Shown here one piece after another: positions 59,194 through 64,000 of a stretch of 64,000 nucleotides of DNA (positions are counted from its first letter, which is position 1; each line of letters begins with the position of its first letter). The stretch is taken from positions 62,001 through 126,000 of the forward strand of contig NZ_JSAK01000022.1 in NCBI RefSeq assembly GCF_000802965.1, in the 5' to 3' direction. Below the pieces are notes generated by a model that was given only the letters and a program-made list of their open reading frames with translations, was not told the origin of the DNA and searched no databases. Position numbers and translations under genes: made by a program. This DNA comes from Pseudomonas fluorescens (GTDB lineage Bacteria; Pseudomonadota; Gammaproteobacteria; Pseudomonadales; Pseudomonadaceae).

Positions 59194-61119
59194 ATGTCCC
59201 CCCGCCAGCAATTTCGAGGCCCGAGCCGCCAACGGGGGGCTATCGGCCTGATGGCCGCCGGGACCCTGGCCCTCGCATTGGGGTTCATGTTGCTGGTGAT
59301 CGATACCGGCAGGTTGTACCTGGAACAACGCAAATTGCAGCGGGTGGCGGATACCGCTGCACTCGAAGCCGTGACCCGCGATGGCAACTGCCTGTCCGGT
59401 GCAAGTGCTGCCACCTACGCCGCGCAGAGCGCCACGCGCAATGGTTTTACCGTCAACGCCGACAACACGCTGGCGGTCAGTTGCGGCACCTTGCAGGTTG
59501 GCGCTGATCACCTGCGAGCGTTCTCCGCCGATTCGACAAAGTCCGCCGCCGTACAAGTCGTCGCGAGCGCCACTGTCGTCACGAGCGTGGCCGCCGGCAT
59601 TGGCGCGTTGCTGTCCGGTGGGCCGGTCGGCCTCACCACCCGGCTCAGCGCCACCGCCGTCGCCGCCGAACCGAAAATCACCTTGGCGCAACTCAGTATC
59701 CGCAGCACGTTGGCTGGAGCCGACACGGCCCGCTCCAACCTCTTGAACCCGTTGTTCTCGACACTGCTTGGCGGCAACGTGAACCTGACCGCCGGTGCTT
59801 GGGACGGGTTAATCAAAACCGATATCAATCTGCTTGAGTTCATGGATCAATTGGCCATTGAGCTGGGCGTTACGGCCGGTAACTACACGGCGTTGTTGAA
59901 CACTCAAGGCAGTGTTTCCAGGTTCATCAAGGTCGCCGCAAACGTCGTGACGGTGAACGGGGCTTCGGTGGATGTAAAAGCTGCGCTGGCCAGTTTGCAG
60001 GTGTCGGCGACCAACGCCTCGCCGATCAGACTGGGTGATTTGCTGACCTTGCAAACCGGGACGCAAGCGGCGGGGCTTGACGCTTCAATGCAGCTGTTTC
60101 AGCTGCTCCAGGGTTTTATCCAGCTGGTGAACAAGAACAGCGCAGTGAGCGCGGTCCTGCCGGTGAATGTGTTGGGGTTGGCTGGCGTGAACACCCGCAT
60201 AAAAGTCATTCAGCCACCGCAGTTTTCTGCGGTGGGTGACCCGGCGCTGGCGAAGCTGGCGCCGCTGGGCGTAAACAGGATTTTTGTGAGTACTGCTCAG
60301 GTTCGCATTCTGGTGTCAGTCAACCTGTCGCTGATCGATAGCGTCTTGCAGTTGGTCAACGCGCTATTGAGCCCGGTGATAGAGCTGATCAACACCCTGC
60401 TGGCGCCGGGTTGCATTTTCGGCAGCTGCACCCAGACGGACCTGAAAATTTTACCCAATGGCCTGAGCCTCGATCTCGGTCTCGAAGCCGGTACGGGCAG
60501 TAGTTATGTGACGGATTATTCTTGCGCCAGCCCGACCAACAAGAGCCTGACCGCCACCACCAACATCTCGGCCTTGCAAGTTAAAGTCGGACAGATCGAC
60601 GCAGCGGTCTGGCTTTCGTCCTCGCCGGCGCCGAGCCTTTCACCGCTGACGCTGGTCGATATCGGCTCGAAAGTCTGCACCGACTTGTCCCATTGTGGCG
60701 CGCGGACGCCCTTCGCAGGTGGCGGCAGCCAAATCATGATCGACAGCCCGATTGCCGGCAAAAGCGAGCCCAATTACACCTTCGCCAATCCCCATGACGT
60801 CAATGTGGCTCCGCAACCCACGCACCCGGTCGAAGTGTCAGGTGTGGTGGGCAGCCTGAGGGGCACGCTCGGCGGTATCACATTGATCAAACATTCGCCC
60901 TCCATCGGCAGCCTGTTGGGCGGCTTGCTGAGTACCTTGTCGTCAACGCTGTCGGACGTCCTCTCGCTCCTGGCCTCTGCCATTAGCGGGCTGCTCGCGC
61001 CGTTGGTGGACCCGATCGTCGACAGTCTGCTGGTTAACCTGGGGATTGACGTCAACAAGGTCGACGTCGGTTTCAACCTCACTTGCGGTGAAAAAGGCAA
61101 AGCCTATCTGGTGATCTGA
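59194..61119 (+). CDS. tadG: TadG-like pilus-associated membrane protein
   Basis: 641-residue protein. The N-terminus has the TadE/TadG pseudopilin-type segment: QRGAIGLMAAGTLALALGFM (TM, about 13-37) then DTGRLYLEQRKLQRVADTAA. The rest is an exported domain rich in Leu/Ser/Thr/Val with hydrophobic repeats near the C-terminus (SLLGGLLSTLSSTLSDVLSL). Part of a Tad (Flp pilus) locus with the two genes to its right. Its end overlaps the convergent kinase gene by 16 bases. Exact TadG assignment is by architecture. Confidence 0.82.
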   Translation: MSPRQQFRGPSRQRGAIGLMAAGTLALALGFMLLVIDTGRLYLEQRKLQRVADTAALEAVTRDGNCLSGASAATYAAQSATRNGFTVNADNTLAVSCGTLQVGADHLRAFSADSTKSAAVQVVASATVVTSVAAGIGALLSGGPVGLTTRLSATAVAAEPKITLAQLSIRSTLAGADTARSNLLNPLFSTLLGGNVNLTAGAWDGLIKTDINLLEFMDQLAIELGVTAGNYTALLNTQGSVSRFIKVAANVVTVNGASVDVKAALASLQVSATNASPIRLGDLLTLQTGTQAAGLDASMQLFQLLQGFIQLVNKNSAVSAVLPVNVLGLAGVNTRIKVIQPPQFSAVGDPALAKLAPLGVNRIFVSTAQVRILVSVNLSLIDSVLQLVNALLSPVIELINTLLAPGCIFGSCTQTDLKILPNGLSLDLGLEAGTGSSYVTDYSCASPTNKSLTATTNISALQVKVGQIDAAVWLSSSPAPSLSPLTLVDIGSKVCTDLSHCGARTPFAGGGSQIMIDSPIAGKSEPNYTFANPHDVNVAPQPTHPVEVSGVVGSLRGTLGGITLIKHSPSIGSLLGGLLSTLSSTLSDVLSLLASAISGLLAPLVDPIVDSLLVNLGIDVNKVDVGFNLTCGEKGKAYLVI

Positions 61120-63854
61120 TCCGCCTCCACAACTGGCAACTCGATGCAAAACCGTGCCCCCTCGACCGAGTTGCGCACGCTTAATTTGCCGCCCATGTTT
61201 TCGACGATACCGTAGCTCACCGATAACCCCAGGCCAGTGCCGACCCCCACCGGTTTGGTGGTGAAGAACGGCTCGAAAATACGCTCCAGCAGGCGTGGGT
61301 CGATACCACCGCCGTTGTCCTCGACCCACAGACGTACCACCTGCCCGACCTGCTCGGCATACACCGAGATCCACGGATTGAATTCGGGATTGGCTTCGCG
61401 CTTGCCGAGCAACGCGTCCCGGGCGTTGACCATCAAGTTGATCAGCACCTGTTCCAACTGATCGACGTGCCCGCGCACCTGCACCTCAAAATGGGTTTCG
61501 CTGATGCGCAATTCGAGCCCTTTGCCACGCATGCCTTCGGCCAGCAGCGACAGCGTGCCCTCGATGGCCCGCGCTGGATTGAACGGCTGTTGCTCGATCT
61601 CCGAGCGACGGCCAAATACCCGCATGTGATCCACCACCCGCGCGGCGCGTTGAATCTGCGCATCAATGCGGTTGAGCTTGTCGGCCAGGTAATCAGTCTG
61701 CGCCTCGCCATTGCCCAGGCGCTTGAGCACATTGACGATCACCATGCGCATCACGTTCAACGGCTGATTGAGTTCGTGCGCCAGACCGGTGGCCATTTCA
61801 CCGAGGGTAGCCATTTTTGCGCTTTGTGTGAGCTGCTGCTGGGAACGCCGGACTTCGGTGTTGTCGCGGCCTACGGCCTGAATCTCCAGCAACTGGCCTT
61901 TCTCGTCGAACACGCCGCGATCCGACCAGACCCACCAGGCGTGTTCACGGCCGGGCAGTTGTAGATTGACTTCCGCCGTACTGACCGGGAACTCCGGGCT
62001 CAACTGGCTCAGGCGCTGAAGGAAGGAGTCCCGTTGTTCCGGCGACATCCAGCTACCCAGGTTGACCCCAGGCAGTTGTTCGGACGAGCACTCCAGGTAA
62101 GTCGCCAGCGGCCGGTTGCCGAACGTCAGGGTCAGGTCCGGGCGGTAGCGACAGATCATCGCCGGTGAATCCTCCACCAGAATCCGATAGCGCTCCTCAC
62201 TCAGTTTGACTTGCTCGGCAGCCTGAGTGGCTTCAGTCACGTCGAGCCACAGGCCTACGGCTTCTACCGGCAGGCCGAGGTCATCTCGCAGCAACCTGGC
62301 CTCGTCGAGCAACCAGTGATAGTCGCCGCGATTGTCGCGAAGGCGATAACGGGCGCGCACCGAACCTTCGCGCAACAACTGCCGGGTGCGCTCGAAATAG
62401 CCGTCGCGATCCTCGGGGTGAAGCCGTTCGATCAATGCAGCACCCGTGCAATCGGCAAGGGTCCAGCCAAGCAGTGGCAGCAGGCTTTCGCTAAAGAAGG
62501 TCGGATGCAATGAACCTTCGACATAGCGCTGCACGTAAATGACGGCGGGTGAGCTGGCGATCAGATTGTCCAGTCGTGCATGGGCCGCCGCCGCGTGTTG
62601 CTGCTGATTCTTGATGTCGCTGATGTCGAGCATGAAACCCACCAGTCGGCGGTTTCTTCCGGTACCCACGGCCTGGCCTTGCAGGCGATACCAGGTCGGT
62701 GAAGGGCTGGCGTCGGTCTGATGCAAGCGCACACACAGCAGCAGCGGGGTGCTGTCGTCCTGCAATGTTTGCAGGCGACTGCGCAGCTCGTCGCGATCGG
62801 CCGGATGCACCCGGTCGAGCCAGTCGATCAAGGGCAACCGCGCACTCGCCAGGTTCAGGCTGCTGGCCAGCGAGGGCGCCAGTTGCACTTCGGCACTGTC
62901 GCTGAGCACTTCCCACCAACCCGTGCCGAGCAAGGCCTGCAACGCCTCCAGGCGCTCCAGTTGCAATTGATGGCGATGCTCACGCAGGCGCTCCAGCACC
63001 GGGCCGCCGAGTGCGGCAGCCAGCTGCAGCCAATCGCGTTCGCAGACGTCGAATGCTCGTTGCTGCACCGGGTAAAACCCACAGAGCAGCCACGCCACCA
63101 CGCCTTGAGCATCGTGATAAGGCACGGCGAAACCCTCGGCATTGCCGAATGTGCCTTGCAGGCGCGGGTGTTGGCCGGGGAGCAGATGCTGGGGCGCGGA
63201 GCCGCTCAAACTGTCGAGCCCGGTGCCCAGGCGTTGCCCGGTTTGCCACAGTCGGGGCGCGTCGTAGCTGGCGTAGTGCTGGTGAATCTGCCAACCCTGG
63301 TCCTGCTCGTCGAGCAACGCGAGCGCGATGCAGGGGATGTGAAAACGCTGGGCCAGGTTCTGCAATTGGTCGCTCAGTACCTCGGGCAATCGCGTCAGGC
63401 TGCACAGGCGCAACTGTTCGCTGATGTGCACGGTCAGCAACTGACATTGCTCGCGCTGGCGCGCTTGCCGGCGTTCGAGCAACAGGTCGCCGATGTCCAG
63501 TAATTGCAGCATCCAGGCATCGGCCAGCGGCTGGACCCATCCGCGCAAATGCAAGGGCTGGCCACTGAGGCTGTAGAAGTCCAGGTCCAGCGTCTGGCCC
63601 TGCCATTCGGCGGGCGGCCCCTCGACGCTGAGGCTGCAGTCGGGCAACAGGAAATCGAGCAGATGCGGTGCTCGCGCTGCGGGTGTCTGCTGTGCCAGCA
63701 GGTTGCGCAAAGGACCGCTGAGGTGCAGCACGTGACCCTCGCGATCCAGATGCATCTGTAAGCCCACACCGAGCACGTTGGGGGGCTCCAGAGAGGCCAG
63801 CGGTGTTGGGTGGCGGTTAAGGAGACGCCCGAAGAGTTTATCCCCCGCACTCAA
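61104..63854 (-). CDS. pprA: PAS-containing sensor histidine kinase, PprA-like
   Basis: 916-residue cytoplasmic kinase without TM segments. A GAF-like region (about 150-300) and PAS repeats (about 320-660) precede HisKA (MATLGEMATGLAHELNQPLN, His near 693) and an intact HATPase domain (NARDAL; VEDNGGGIDPRLLERIFEPF; GTGLGLSVSYGI). Size and Tad-locus position match PprA of P. aeruginosa, which with PprB controls Flp pili. The apparent start is TTG at 63854, overlapping the tadE stop; a later ATG at residue 33 is possible. Confidence 0.82.
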   Translation of the reverse strand: MSAGDKLFGRLLNRHPTPLASLEPPNVLGVGLQMHLDREGHVLHLSGPLRNLLAQQTPAARAPHLLDFLLPDCSLSVEGPPAEWQGQTLDLDFYSLSGQPLHLRGWVQPLADAWMLQLLDIGDLLLERRQARQREQCQLLTVHISEQLRLCSLTRLPEVLSDQLQNLAQRFHIPCIALALLDEQDQGWQIHQHYASYDAPRLWQTGQRLGTGLDSLSGSAPQHLLPGQHPRLQGTFGNAEGFAVPYHDAQGVVAWLLCGFYPVQQRAFDVCERDWLQLAAALGGPVLERLREHRHQLQLERLEALQALLGTGWWEVLSDSAEVQLAPSLASSLNLASARLPLIDWLDRVHPADRDELRSRLQTLQDDSTPLLLCVRLHQTDASPSPTWYRLQGQAVGTGRNRRLVGFMLDISDIKNQQQHAAAAHARLDNLIASSPAVIYVQRYVEGSLHPTFFSESLLPLLGWTLADCTGAALIERLHPEDRDGYFERTRQLLREGSVRARYRLRDNRGDYHWLLDEARLLRDDLGLPVEAVGLWLDVTEATQAAEQVKLSEERYRILVEDSPAMICRYRPDLTLTFGNRPLATYLECSSEQLPGVNLGSWMSPEQRDSFLQRLSQLSPEFPVSTAEVNLQLPGREHAWWVWSDRGVFDEKGQLLEIQAVGRDNTEVRRSQQQLTQSAKMATLGEMATGLAHELNQPLNVMRMVIVNVLKRLGNGEAQTDYLADKLNRIDAQIQRAARVVDHMRVFGRRSEIEQQPFNPARAIEGTLSLLAEGMRGKGLELRISETHFEVQVRGHVDQLEQVLINLMVNARDALLGKREANPEFNPWISVYAEQVGQVVRLWVEDNGGGIDPRLLERIFEPFFTTKPVGVGTGLGLSVSYGIVENMGGKLSVRNSVEGARFCIELPVVEADQITR

Positions 63855-64000
63855 AATTGCAGGCTCGAACTGGCGGTCATCGTCGCCGGCAAGTTCGGTA
63901 CCGGGCCAATCCCTGGCAGGTTCAGGAACGGGATGACCGCACTCAACTTATTGGAGGGATAGTTAATGCTGACCTTCAGCACGCCGGCTGTAAATGTCGT
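63851..64000 (-). CDS. TadE-like protein, C-terminal end (cut by window edge)
   Basis: The last 49 codons before TGA at 63851-63853 read ...VLKVSINYPSNKLSAVIPFL... and ...PGIGPVPNLPATMTASSSLQ F. A VxVxY-P...LPAT(M/L)TAS(S) ending is typical of TadE-family pseudopilins. Same strand as pprA and overlapping its TTG start, so likely cotranscribed. Confidence 0.7.
   Translation of the reverse strand, partial: TTFTAGVLKVSINYPSNKLSAVIPFLNLPGIGPVPNLPATMTASSSLQF

Overview
The window reads as chromosome of a fluorescent Pseudomonas (P. fluorescens group). It has high-GC coding bias and many REP-type palindromes of the Pseudomonas kind. Several gene blocks are ones I recall from P. aeruginosa: urease/urt, retS-purD-purH-fis-dusB, prmA-accCB-aroQ-dsbD-ctpL-gcbA, the cob genes beside an ABC metal-chelate importer, and pprA with tad genes. 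Orthology statements rest on memory of those loci and on motifs read here; no search was run. No rRNA, tRNA, CRISPR or transposase gene was seen.

Left part (1-9.5 kb, all minus strand): urea nitrogen acquisition. The urea importer urtABCDE is followed by ureD, ureA, two GNAT acetyltransferases, ureB and the 5' part of ureC. Sigma-54 type -24/-12 elements lie upstream of urtA and of ureD, with NtrC-like dyads further upstream, so import and hydrolysis are probably co-induced by nitrogen limitation.

9.5-18.5 kb: an ABC importer of the ferric-siderophore/B12 class (permease, binding protein, ATPase), then a copper-acquisition group: PepSY protein, OprC-type TonB-dependent copper receptor with its CxxxM/HxM ligands intact, two DUF2946 proteins (one strikingly Met-rich) and a PCu(A)C copper chaperone. 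A compact RelE-type toxin/antitoxin pair follows.

18.5-28.8 kb: cobalamin (corrin ring) genes in two divergent arms, cobL-cbiD-cobK (minus) and cobG-cobH-cobI-cbiG/cobJ (plus). Three proteins of about 250 residues of a family I do not recognise sit around the plus arm; they look like diverged paralogues and are the best candidate for something undescribed.

28.8-52.4 kb: conserved chromosomal backbone: marC, the hybrid sensor retS, purD, purH, fis-dusB, a DUF3426 zinc-ribbon membrane protein, prmA, accC-accB-aroQ, dsbD, chemoreceptor ctpL, diguanylate cyclase gcbA, a DUF2333 protein with a Nudix hydrolase, yciH and speA.

52.4-64 kb: a short VgrG overlapping a DUF4123 type VI adaptor with no effector gene after it, a MATE exporter, a small membrane protein, a MazG-like hydrolase with cmoM, two DUF4136 lipoproteins, and the edge of a Tad/Flp pilus locus (TadG-like protein, PprA-like sensor kinase, truncated TadE-like gene).
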